Source: Desulfosporosinus metallidurans (GTDB lineage: Bacteria > Bacillota > Desulfitobacteriia > Desulfitobacteriales > Desulfitobacteriaceae). From it: a DNA stretch of 53,462 bases. Shown piece after piece: positions 25,212 through 33,005 of this stretch. The translations under genes and the position numbers were made by a program. The stretch covers positions 1 through 53,462 of the forward strand of contig NZ_MLBF01000035.1 in the NCBI RefSeq assembly GCF_001936615.1, given 5' to 3'. The notes beneath the pieces were generated by a model that worked only from the letters and a program-made list of their open reading frames with translations, did not search any database and had not been told where the DNA came from. How positions within the stretch are numbered: position 1 is the stretch's first letter; each line of letters starts with the position of its first letter.

Positions 25212-26204
25212 ATGTTACTACTCACCAAAAAGGACATTAAAAGAATCTTTAGCATGCAAGATGCCGTTGAAGCCGACAAACAGGCTTTTCGTATCTACTC
25301 GGAAGGGGGGAGTGTCGTCCCCTTACGGGTTAATATTGGTGCGCAAAACTATGAGGGGCAGACCTTGTTCATGCCCGGTTACGTAGGAGAACTGGACAGC
25401 ATGGGAGTAAAGATCGTCTCGATTTTTCCCCACAACATTGAAAAAGGCTTACCCACAGTTCCTTCGACAATGGTGTTGCTCGATGGAACGAGCGGTGAAG
25501 TATGCTGTATCATGGACGGAACTTACCTTACCCAACTTCGTACTGGAGCTGCGGCTGGGGCGGCTACCGATCTACTGGCTCGTTCAGATGCCAAAATCGG
25601 AGCACTGATCGGTACGGGGGGGCAAGCCATCACCCAGCTTGAGGCTATGTTAACGGTGAGGAATCTTACGGAAGTCCGTGTTTTCAGCACTAACTTGGAG
25701 CGTGCCCAATCTTTTGTTGCGAGAATGCAAGGTGAATTCGCCAATTACGGAACAGTCCTCCGGGCAGTAACTACTTCTGAGGAAGCAATTACGAATGCTG
25801 ATATCATAACAGCAGTAACCACATCTCAACAGCCGGTTTTTAACGGTCGCCTAGTTAAAGCAGGAGCACATATCAACGGTGTCGGTTCCTTTATGCCGAA
25901 CATGCAGGAATTAGATGACTATATCGTGCAACGTGCCGATAAGATTTTCTTCGATTCCCAGGAGGCGGTACTGGCTGAATCAGGCGATTTTATTATTCCA
26001 CTAACCCAAGGGACGATTAACAAGGATAAATTCACGGGAGAGATTGGCAAGGTAATCTCGGGTATTCTCCCAGGCCGGGAAACTCCAGAAGAAATAACGC
26101 TCTTTAAGACAGTGGGGATGGCCGTGTTAGATGTTGTAACGGCTTACCAAATTTATCAAAAAGCTCTGAAACAAGACATCGGCCAAGAATTTCTCTTTGA
26201 ATAG
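25212..26204 (+). CDS. Ornithine cyclodeaminase / mu-crystallin family protein
   Basis: 330 residues. Family features: DAVEADKQAFRIYSEGG, PLRVNI, GTYLTQLRTGAAAGAATDLL and the Rossmann region IGALIGTGGQAITQLEAML, then INGVGSFMPNMQELD. The family includes ornithine cyclodeaminase (ornithine to proline), alanine dehydrogenase and delta-1-pyrroline-2-carboxylate reductase (LhpI type, giving L-proline in hydroxyproline catabolism). Start: GGAGGGG precedes ATG 25212; the upstream ATG at 25182 lacks a site. It is the only intact plus-strand gene between the activator and 41 kb, divergent from the proline dehydrogenase-like operon and followed by a decayed proline racemase, which favours a pyrroline-carboxylate or proline role. 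Confidence 0.85.
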   Translation: MLLLTKKDIKRIFSMQDAVEADKQAFRIYSEGGSVVPLRVNIGAQNYEGQTLFMPGYVGELDSMGVKIVSIFPHNIEKGLPTVPSTMVLLDGTSGEVCCIMDGTYLTQLRTGAAAGAATDLLARSDAKIGALIGTGGQAITQLEAMLTVRNLTEVRVFSTNLERAQSFVARMQGEFANYGTVLRAVTTSEEAITNADIITAVTTSQQPVFNGRLVKAGAHINGVGSFMPNMQELDDYIVQRADKIFFDSQEAVLAESGDFIIPLTQGTINKDKFTGEIGKVISGILPGRETPEEITLFKTVGMAVLDVVTAYQIYQKALKQDIGQEFLFE

Positions 26205-26245
26205 TAGTAAATTTCTCCTGCCAACGCATCCATACTTGGTTTAGG

Positions 26246-26675
26246 AAGGGAGAAGTTGAACGAGTTAGATTTCAAAATGTACCCTGCTTCGTCTATAAAG
26301 AAAAGATCACCGTCTCTGTAGATGGTATAGGAGATATCACCGCTGACGTTGTGTGTATTGCGGTGCATTTTATGTTTATTTGGATTCCAAAAAAGTAGGG
26401 TTATCAGTGTCTCCTGAAAATACAGAAAAACTAGTTCATATGGGAATGGAAATTAAAAATAGAGTAATGGCTGTTATCAAAAGGGGGATACCCTCATCAA
26501 TTACAGCATCATTGATACTCCGTTTGAGGGAAAGTTCGTAGAAGAAACGAAAGTTGGAGACTATGATGCTGTTGTCACGGAAGTATCAGGTACTGCACAA
26601 ATTGTAGGTTTTAATCAATTGGTGCTGGATCCGAAAGACCCACTACCTGAAGGATTCAGAATTACTGGGAGTTAA
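26246..26675 (+). pseudogene. Proline racemase / hydroxyproline epimerase family, decayed
   Basis: Plus-strand remnants in three frames match this family in order. First is GEVERVRFQNVPCFVYKEKI then SVDGIGDITADVV (26249-26355). After a frameshift comes GAFYVYLDSKKVGLSVSPEN, then VHMGMEIKNRV (to ~26470). After an internal deletion and second shift comes GKFVEETKVGDYDAVVTEVS, then GFNQLVLDPKDPLPEGF, stopping at 26675. The N-terminal part with the first catalytic Cys and the DRSPCGTGTS-type second Cys block are both missing, so it is inactive. It directly follows the cyclodeaminase-like gene on the same strand. Confidence 0.85.
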
Positions 26676-26692
26676 CAATGAGTTAAAACCTA

Positions 26693-27463
26693 TTATTCAC
26701 TAACATGTTGTTCTCCACATACGATACAATTTCTTCGAGTCGCGATCTCTACATTTCTAAATTCCATTGCCAATGCATCAAATACCAATAGTTTCCCAGT
26801 TAAGAGTTCTCCGATCCCCAGAAGATATTTTACAGTCTCTGTCGCCTGAATAGTACCTAGGATGCCTGGTACAACACCTAGAACACCGACCTCTTTACAG
26901 GTAGGAACAGCATTAGTTGGTGGGGGATTTAAGAATACGCACCGATAACAAGGGCCTTTGCCCGGAACATAAGTCATCGTCTGCCCTAATAGCTGAGTGA
27001 CTCCCGCATGGGAAAAGGGCTTTTGCAAGAGCACACAGGCATCGTTAATCAGAAATTTTGCAGGGAAATTATCTGTGGCATCGATTACAAAATCATAGTT
27101 TCTATCCTTAATGATGTCCGTTACATTGACTGAACTAACCCATTCTTGATACGTTACAACATTGACATCAGGGTTCATATCTCGGATCGTTTCTTTTCCC
27201 GATATGACTTTAGGTTTACCAATATCTTTATTGGAGTGGATGATTTGTCTTTGCAGATTCGATAGTTCGACGACATCAGGGTCAACGAGTCCAATCGTTC
27301 CTATGCCCGCGGCCGCAAGATACATTGCCGCCGGTGCTCCAAGTCCTCCAATACCTATAATAAGAACTTTAGAATTCAGAAGTTTTGTTTGCCCTTCCGT
27401 TCCTACTTCGTTTAAGTTAATGTGTCTCGAATACCTTTCGAGTTGCTCATTAGTGAGTTTCAT
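26693..27463 (-). CDS. ThiF/MoeB/HesA-family E1-like adenylyltransferase
   Basis: 256 residues. The start ERYSRHINLNEVGTEGQTKL, the ATP-binding VLIIGIGGLGAPAAMYLAAAG, LQRQIIHSNKDIGKPK and DATDNFPAKFLINDAC are all MoeB/ThiF hallmarks. Paired cysteines CYRC and CIVC form the zinc site, and the TCKEVGVLG stretch carries the candidate catalytic Cys. Such enzymes activate the C-terminal Gly-Gly of MoaD/ThiS proteins. It is cotranscribed with a 60-residue protein from its own sigma-54 promoter, so it is likely induced with the operon that encodes the Gly-Gly carrier at 18730-18927. Confidence 0.9.
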   Translation of the reverse strand: MKLTNEQLERYSRHINLNEVGTEGQTKLLNSKVLIIGIGGLGAPAAMYLAAAGIGTIGLVDPDVVELSNLQRQIIHSNKDIGKPKVISGKETIRDMNPDVNVVTYQEWVSSVNVTDIIKDRNYDFVIDATDNFPAKFLINDACVLLQKPFSHAGVTQLLGQTMTYVPGKGPCYRCVFLNPPPTNAVPTCKEVGVLGVVPGILGTIQATETVKYLLGIGELLTGKLLVFDALAMEFRNVEIATRRNCIVCGEQHVSE

Positions 27464-27539
27464 TCCTATACATGCCCCCCCAACTATGAAATGTCCTCAT
27501 AATCATCGAGATTCACTAAGGTAAGGGACACGATCCCGG

Positions 27540-27722
27540 CTATAATCCTAATGTTTCTGCTATGTCCCGTAAATCTAAGCCATCTAACATTTTCCCACTC
27601 CCTATATTGGCAGCATAATCAAGGCTGCCAATGAAATATTCTATTCTTCCCAACCTTAATAAAGTTTCGTTCACAAGAGTTTTATACAATTCGAGTTGAG
27701 TTTGATAACTGTCTTGCTCCAT
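27540..27722 (-). CDS. Small protein of unknown function upstream of thiF
   Basis: 60 residues, acidic and mostly helical, beginning MEQDSYQTQLELYKTLVNET and ending in LRDIAETLGL. No family is recognised. AAGGGGG lies 8 nt before ATG 27722; the frame extends to a GTG at 27731 inside that site. It lies between the sigma-54 promoter at 27792-27808 and the thiF gene (76 nt gap) and should be in the same transcript. It lacks Gly-Gly, so it is not itself a ubiquitin-like carrier. Confidence 0.6.
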   Translation of the reverse strand: MEQDSYQTQLELYKTLVNETLLRLGRIEYFIGSLDYAANIGSGKMLDGLDLRDIAETLGL

Positions 27723-27791
27723 AAATAACACCCCCTTAAAGGTAAACGTTCTTTTTCTAAGTTATCTGACGGGCAGCCTACTCTTTCTAAT

Positions 27792-27808
27792 TGCAAAAAC
27801 TATGCCAA
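27792..27808 (-). promoter_or_regulatory. Sigma-54 promoter of the thiF unit
   Basis: The minus strand reads TTGGCATAGTTTTTGCA, differing at a single base from the gdh promoter (TTGGCATAGTTCTTGCA), with GG-N10-GC. The leader to the small gene is about 60 nt. The near identity to the gdh promoter, including flanking AATTGCAA, suggests duplication. Confidence 0.87.
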
Positions 27809-27854
27809 GAAATGTAAAGGCTAGCTCCTTCCCGTATCCCGTTCTCAGTTCCAT

Positions 27855-27906
27855 GTGTCTAATTATTTTGAACACAAGTGTTTAAAGTGTCTAAAATGTT
27901 TAAACA
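27855..27906. promoter_or_regulatory. Activator-site-like repeats upstream of the thiF promoter
   Basis: Two copies of GTGTCTAA (27855 and 27888 regions), AAGTGTTTAAAGTGTCTAAA, and the palindrome TGTTTAAACA (27897-27906) lie 50-100 bp upstream of the sigma-54 promoter. They resemble the GTGTTTAGAC/GTCTAAACAC arms of the repeat at 9321-9367 but are degenerate. Confidence 0.55.
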
Positions 27907-27938
27907 TATGTCGAGCTACCAACTACTAGACCCAACAA

Positions 27939-27994
27939 AAAATAGGCCTTTTCCAATGATCCGTTCCGTAGGATCATTGGAAAAGGCCTATTTT
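27939..27994 (-). terminator. hypD terminator with 24-bp perfect stem
   Basis: Perfect 24-bp arms (27939-27962 and 27971-27994) with an 8-nt loop, placed 18 nt after the hypD stop. On the minus strand the right arm ends in a run of six T. The sequence on both sides of the loop, from about 27918, aligns with the coding region of the sigma-54 activator gene near 10152-10225, so the terminator appears derived from a lost activator paralogue. Confidence 0.88.
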
Positions 27995-28012
27995 GTTCTA
28001 GCTAATTTCCCC

Positions 28013-30370
28013 CTAAAATGCCGCATGCTCTGTCCGAGCGATAATCTCTTCCTGCAACGCTTCACTCAGATCACAGAAATAATCACTATACCCAGCTACC
28101 CGCACGATAAGATCTCGGTATTTTTCTGGTTCACCTTGAGCAGCCCGTAAGGTCTTGGCACTAACCACGTTAAACTGAATATGGTGACCACTTAATTTAA
28201 AATAAGACCGGACCAACTGAGCCAGTTTATCAAGACCTTCTTCCCCCTCTAAGACTTGTGGGGTGAACTTTAGATTCAACAAGGTCCCACCTGTCCGAGC
28301 ATGATCCAGTTTGGAAGCAGATTTGATGACCGCTGTCGGGCCTAGCCGATCAGATCCTTGAACTGGAGAAATTCCTTCAGAGAGAGGTTCCCAGGCCCGG
28401 CGGCCATCGGCCGTAGCGCCAATGACTGACCCGAAATAAACATGACAAGTCGTTGGCAACATATTGATCCGGTAAACACCGCCCTTAGTATTCGGTCTTT
28501 CATTCACTTCAGAATAGTAAGCATTAAAAATATCCACCATGATTTCGTCAGCATAGTCATGATCATTCCCAAAATGCGGTGTCTTATTGATGAGAAGCTG
28601 ACGCACCACCTCATATCCAGAGAAATTAGCCTCTAAGGCCTTAAGCAGCTGCTCCATAGTGAGATCCTTTTGATCAAAGATATGGTAACGGATGCCTGAC
28701 AACGTGTCCGTTAGACTTCCCAAACCAACGCCTTGAATATAGTTTGTATTATAACGGGCGCCACCGTCATTATAATCTTTGGCCTTGGCGATACAATCAT
28801 CAATAAGCATAGAAAGGAACGGAGATGGCATATAGGCCGCATAAAGTCGCTCGATAATATTGCTTCCTTTAACCTTAAGATCGATAAAATAATGAAGTTG
28901 CTTTTTAAAGGCTGCAAAAAGTTCATTAAAAGAACTAAACCTTTTGGGATCTCCGGTTTCTAAGCCCAACCGTTGACCCGTCTTAGGATCCAGGCCATTG
29001 TGTAAGACCAATTCAAAAATCTTGGGCAAATTAAAATACCCTGTTAAAATATAACTTTCTTTGCCAAAAGCCCCTGTTTCCACACAACCACTGGTTCCGC
29101 CTTGACGAGCGTCCTCGATCGATTTACCCTGACGCAGAAGTTCCTCAACCACCGTGTCAGCATTAAACACCGAAGGCTGCCCCCAACCCTTCCTTATGAT
29201 CCGGGCCGCTCTCCTTAAAAAGCGATCCGGATTTTTCTTGCTTAACTGGATATTCGAACTTGGCTGCAAAAGACGCATTTCATCAATCACATCTAAAACC
29301 AAGTAGGTGACATCATTGACTCCATCCGATCCGTCCGCTTTGAGCCCGCCACTGTTGATATTGGCGAAATCCGTATACGTACCGCTTTCCGCCGCAGTTA
29401 CCCCGACTTTAGGCGGCGCTGGCTGATTATTAAACTTCACCCAGAAACACTGCAGCAGCTCTTTAGCCTCTCCCTCAGTCAGGGTTCCCTCGGTTAAGCC
29501 TTTTTTATAAAAGGGATATAAATGTTGATCCAGCCTTCCAGGATTAAAAGCATCCCAGGTATTAAGTTCGATAATAACACCCAAATGCACAAACCAATAA
29601 GCTTGCAAAGCCTCCCAGAAATTTCGGGGGGCATGAGCCGGAACGTGAGAACAGACCTCAGCGATCCTTTCCAGTTCCGCCTTACGAAGAACATCTTTTT
29701 CCGATTGGGCCAATTCCTTAGCCTTATCTGCATATCGCGCTGCAAGCAGAATGATCCCCTCTGCGCTGATCCGCATAGCTTTTAGTTCTTCCTGCTTATG
29801 ATATGCTTCGACATCGTTTAAATAATCGAGTCTCGCCAAATGAGCATCGATGTCGGCGATGAAATCCAGAAAACCCAAACGATAGATTTTATCATCAAGT
29901 ACCGTATGCCCCGGTGCCCTCTGTTCCATGAACTCCGTAAAGATCCCGGCATCATAAGCAGCTTTCCAATCCGCAGACATCTCCGTAAAAATGAGATCAC
30001 GCATGGACCTTCCTTCCCAGTGAGGAATAATGCGCTTTTCGTAGGCCTCACGCACTTGGGGACTGACTTTAAACGATATTTTAGGGCGGGAATCGAGAAT
30101 ATCTAAATCTTCAAGGCTATGACAGCAGAGTTCTGGATAAGTATAGGTAGCCTTAGGGGCCGGTCCCCTCTCCCCTACAATCAATTCACCCTCGTTAATA
30201 CAGATCTCTTTCTGCTCCAACATGTACTTAAACGCCAAAGCCCGCTGGACAGGGACGGACGAATTTCCTGCCGTACGGTAGAACTCCGTCATCAGCTCCG
30301 CTCTTTCTGAGGAAATATAGGCTTCTGTCTCTAAACTCAGTTGCCTGAGCATGGTTACCCTTCCGTTCAT
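28013..30370 (-). CDS. hypD: trans-4-hydroxy-L-proline dehydratase (glycyl radical enzyme)
   Basis: 785 residues from ATG 30370 (AAGGAG 8 nt upstream; the earlier in-frame start at 30403 lacks support). It removes water from trans-4-hydroxyproline to give delta-1-pyrroline-5-carboxylate. The radical loop is VRVAGYSD (Gly760), and the thiyl/base pair is in GGTSGCVETGAFGKE (Cys429, Glu431). With a constant offset of 5 these equal C434, E436 and G765 recalled for Clostridioides difficile HypD. Other recalled pocket residues also fit: F147, H155 (EFMEQRAPGHTV), S329, D334 and Y445. This pattern separates it from glycerol, choline and pyruvate-formate members. It lies 22 nt after its activase gene and downstream of a liv-type importer. 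Confidence 0.92.
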   Translation of the reverse strand: MNGRVTMLRQLSLETEAYISSERAELMTEFYRTAGNSSVPVQRALAFKYMLEQKEICINEGELIVGERGPAPKATYTYPELCCHSLEDLDILDSRPKISFKVSPQVREAYEKRIIPHWEGRSMRDLIFTEMSADWKAAYDAGIFTEFMEQRAPGHTVLDDKIYRLGFLDFIADIDAHLARLDYLNDVEAYHKQEELKAMRISAEGIILLAARYADKAKELAQSEKDVLRKAELERIAEVCSHVPAHAPRNFWEALQAYWFVHLGVIIELNTWDAFNPGRLDQHLYPFYKKGLTEGTLTEGEAKELLQCFWVKFNNQPAPPKVGVTAAESGTYTDFANINSGGLKADGSDGVNDVTYLVLDVIDEMRLLQPSSNIQLSKKNPDRFLRRAARIIRKGWGQPSVFNADTVVEELLRQGKSIEDARQGGTSGCVETGAFGKESYILTGYFNLPKIFELVLHNGLDPKTGQRLGLETGDPKRFSSFNELFAAFKKQLHYFIDLKVKGSNIIERLYAAYMPSPFLSMLIDDCIAKAKDYNDGGARYNTNYIQGVGLGSLTDTLSGIRYHIFDQKDLTMEQLLKALEANFSGYEVVRQLLINKTPHFGNDHDYADEIMVDIFNAYYSEVNERPNTKGGVYRINMLPTTCHVYFGSVIGATADGRRAWEPLSEGISPVQGSDRLGPTAVIKSASKLDHARTGGTLLNLKFTPQVLEGEEGLDKLAQLVRSYFKLSGHHIQFNVVSAKTLRAAQGEPEKYRDLIVRVAGYSDYFCDLSEALQEEIIARTEHAAF

Positions 30371-30392
30371 TCTTAGATCTCCTTCCCAACAT

Positions 30393-31325
30393 TTATCCCC
30401 CAATTTTAACCTTCAGACCAAACTGTTCCAACTGGCCCACGATCTGCTCCATGCGTTCGTTGTCTGGGGATTGTATGTCCGACAATAGATATGCAAGACC
30501 AAGCCGCTGGTACTTATCCACCCCCGCTTTATGGTAGGGTAGAATATGAAGTTCAGTGACACGTTTTAAGGATGCCACAAAGTTTCCTAATTGGCTAAGG
30601 TTTTCTTCATCATCATTAATTCCTGGAATGATCGGTACCCGGACAATGATCCGGGGATGGTGCTCAACAAGCCAGCGCAGATTATCTAAGATAAGTACAT
30701 TAGGAACCCCTGTGAAATCTTGATGTTTCTGACGATCCATAAGTTTTAAATCATACAAAAACAGATCTACATAATCGCTTATCATTTGCAAGAATTCAAG
30801 GTTTACGTACCCGCAGGTCTCCACAGCAGTGTGGATTTCCTTCTTCCTGCACTCTTTAAGCATTTCTAAAAGAAAGACGGGCTGCATAACCGCTTCCCCT
30901 CCGGAAAAGGTTACCCCACCCCCCGATTCGTCATAGAAGATTAAATCTTTCTCGATCTCAGCCATGACCTCGCTCACTGACATCGTCTTAGCTACAAGTT
31001 CTCTTACCCCAGCATGACATGCCTTACAGCATGCTCCGCAGGCTAGGCATTGATCCCGAAGGTATTCTAATTTTCCCGCCGTAGATATAACCGCTCCGTT
31101 CGAACAAATCTCCAAACATTGCCCACAGCCGATACATCGGTCCGGCCAATACATTAATTCTTGTCCAAATCCCTGACTTTCTGGGTTATGACACCACTGA
31201 CAGTTGAGTGGACAGCCTTTGAAAAAGACGGTCGTCCGAATACCAGGCCCATCATGGATAGAATACTTCATAATGTTGACAATCTTGCCTTCAACCGTGA
31301 TTGCGACCATCTCCTCTTCATTCAA
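30393..31325 (-). CDS. Glycyl-radical-enzyme activase (radical SAM)
   Basis: 310 residues. The radical SAM motif CPLNCQWC (CX3CX2C) follows YSIHDGPGIRTTVFFKG, as in PFL-activase-type enzymes. A ferredoxin-like insert has two cluster motifs, CIGCGQCLEICSNGAV and CLACGACCKAC, the usual layout for activases of HypD/CutC-type enzymes. SAM-contact GGVTFSGGEAVMQP is present. It installs the glycyl radical at Gly760 of HypD. The gene is immediately upstream of hypD and probably cotranscribed with the liv genes. Confidence 0.92.
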   Translation of the reverse strand: MNEEEMVAITVEGKIVNIMKYSIHDGPGIRTTVFFKGCPLNCQWCHNPESQGFGQELMYWPDRCIGCGQCLEICSNGAVISTAGKLEYLRDQCLACGACCKACHAGVRELVAKTMSVSEVMAEIEKDLIFYDESGGGVTFSGGEAVMQPVFLLEMLKECRKKEIHTAVETCGYVNLEFLQMISDYVDLFLYDLKLMDRQKHQDFTGVPNVLILDNLRWLVEHHPRIIVRVPIIPGINDDEENLSQLGNFVASLKRVTELHILPYHKAGVDKYQRLGLAYLLSDIQSPDNERMEQIVGQLEQFGLKVKIGG

Positions 31326-31425
31326 CCATCTCTACTACCGATAGTATGAGAACAAGCCACTGAATTACAGCAGCTTGCTTACGTCGCTATAAAGTTCGTT
31401 TAAGAAAAGCTCAGTTTTCAGAATT

Positions 31426-32142
31426 TCACTCCCCAAGATAGGCCTTGGTTATTCTCTCATCACGCCTTAGCTCGGCACTATCCCCCTCCATAACTAACTG
31501 ACCTGTTTCCAAGACATACCCATAATCCGCTAATTTTAAGGCTATCTTGGCGTTTTGCTCCACAAGTAAGATCGTTGTTCCCTCAGAATTCAACCGCTTA
31601 ATAATTCTCATGATATCTTGGACTATCAGCGGAGCCAAACCCATTGAAGGCTCGTCCAATAAGAGTAGTTTTGGCTCTGTCATCATGGCGCGGCCGATCG
31701 CTAGCATTTGCTGCTCTCCACCAGACAGCGTCCCACCACTTTGCTTCTGACGGTCTTTTAGGCGCGGGAAAATTTCAAAGACGTGTTCGATTCTTTTGCG
31801 GCGCAGCGCTTCAACTTTTAATGTAAAACCACCCAGCTCCAGATTTTCCTTGACCGTCAAGTCCTTAAAAATCCGGCGCCCTTCTGGTACATGGATCAAC
31901 CCCATGCCAACAATATTGTGGGCTTTTTCTTTGGCAATATCCCGACCATAAAACTCAATTTTTCCAGAAGAAGCCTGGATCAAACCTGAGATCGTCTGTA
32001 AGGTCGTGGTCTTTCCGGCGCCATTGGAACCGAGCAAAGTGACAATCTTCCCTCGGGGCACTTCCAAACTAACCCCTCTCAGAGCATGTATCTTGCCGTA
32101 ATAAGTCTCCACGTTGTGCAGGACGAGAGCCATATCGTTCAT
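31426..32142 (-). CDS. livF: Branched-chain-type amino acid ABC transporter ATPase LivF
   Basis: 238 residues with Walker A GSNGAGKTTTLQ, the Q-loop region, signature LSGGEQQMLAIGRAMM and Walker B LLLLDEPSMGLAP. It is the second ATPase of a Liv-family importer. The ATG overlaps the stop of the reconstructed livG frame (ATGA). Given the position before the HypD activase and hypD, hydroxyproline or proline is the likely cargo. This family also carries Leu/Ile/Val, urea and amides, so context is the only guide. Confidence 0.92.
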   Translation of the reverse strand: MNDMALVLHNVETYYGKIHALRGVSLEVPRGKIVTLLGSNGAGKTTTLQTISGLIQASSGKIEFYGRDIAKEKAHNIVGMGLIHVPEGRRIFKDLTVKENLELGGFTLKVEALRRKRIEHVFEIFPRLKDRQKQSGGTLSGGEQQMLAIGRAMMTEPKLLLLDEPSMGLAPLIVQDIMRIIKRLNSEGTTILLVEQNAKIALKLADYGYVLETGQLVMEGDSAELRRDERITKAYLGE

Positions 32143-32910
32143 TCCTCATCCTCCTTACCCAGGTAGGCTTCAATTACCCTTGGATTATTTTTGACTTCTT
32201 CCGCCGTCCCTTCAGCTATCTTCTGTCCATAGTCAATAACCACTATTTTTTTCCGAGACCTTCATGACGAGACCCATATCGTGTTCAATCAGCAATACAG
32301 TAATTCCTAGGTCCTTCTGAATACGGCGGATTAAATCGACTAGCTGTTCTTTCTCATCTTGGTTAAGCCCAGCCGCGGGTTCATCCAACAAAAGGAGCTT
32401 CGGTTGTGTAGCTAAGGCTCTAGCCCACTCCACTCGTCGTTGGTCTCCATAGGCCAAATTACGGGCTAAACGATCTTTCTTATCTAAAATACCAACGAAA
32501 TCCAAACACTCTTCGCTGACCTGCCTAATCTTCTGTTCTTCATGAAGCTGGCTGGGTAGTCTTAAAATCGCTCCAAAGACTCCAGCCGAAGTACGGCAAT
32601 GCATGCCAGACATGACATTTTCTAAGACAGTCATATCTTTGAACAGACGTAAATTCTGAAACGTTCGTGCCATACCCAGCTTAGTGATCTTGTGCGGCTT
32701 TTGCCAAAAGATACTTTGCCCCTTGAAAAGGATCTCCCCTTGGCTTCCCTTATAAAAACCCGTCAAGCAATTAAAAGCAGAAGTCTTACCTGCCCCATTT
32801 GGCCCAATTAGACTCATAATTGAATTCTCTTCTATATCGAAGCTCAAGTTACTCACAGCGGTCAACCCACCAAAACGCAAGGTTAGCTTTTTCACTTCTA
32901 AGATAGACAT
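32139..32910 (-). CDS. livG: ABC transporter ATPase LivG, frameshifted near the C-terminus
   Basis: The Liv-family ATPase has Walker A GPNGAGKTSAFN, signature AYGDQRRVEWARAL and Walker B LLLLDEPAAGLNQ. The intact frame stops at 32233 after 225 residues (ending VSEKNSGY). Removing one base from a seven-A run (plus-strand T at 32246-32252) restores VSEKIVVIDYGQKIAEGTAE and a further 22 residues to a TGA overlapping the livF ATG. The ~30 residues lost are the usual LivG tail. Either a recent mutation, a sequencing error in the homopolymer or slippage at A7 explains it. Even the short form keeps all nucleotide-binding motifs. Confidence 0.9.
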
Positions 32911-33005
32911 TCTACTTCATCCTTTTTTTCTAAGTTCCGGGTATTTATGCAATTTTCTTGGCACGTTCAGAAACATTACAGTTTTTATCTCAAGATTAAA
33001 AGACT

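Noticed and set aside
2683..26204. A creatinine/N-methylhydantoin to sarcosine pathway (hyuAB, M24 'creatinase', DAO-type dehydrogenase)
   Set aside because: The M24 gene is a stub with no substrate-deciding region, no carbamoylsarcosine amidase is present, and HypD plus the racemase remnant favour proline-type substrates. It remains a weaker alternative for the hyu genes.
28013..30370. Choline TMA-lyase, glycerol dehydratase or pyruvate formate-lyase
   Set aside because: The GGTSGCVETG and EFMEQRAPGHTV blocks and the constant 5-residue offset to recalled HypD active-site positions point specifically to HypD.
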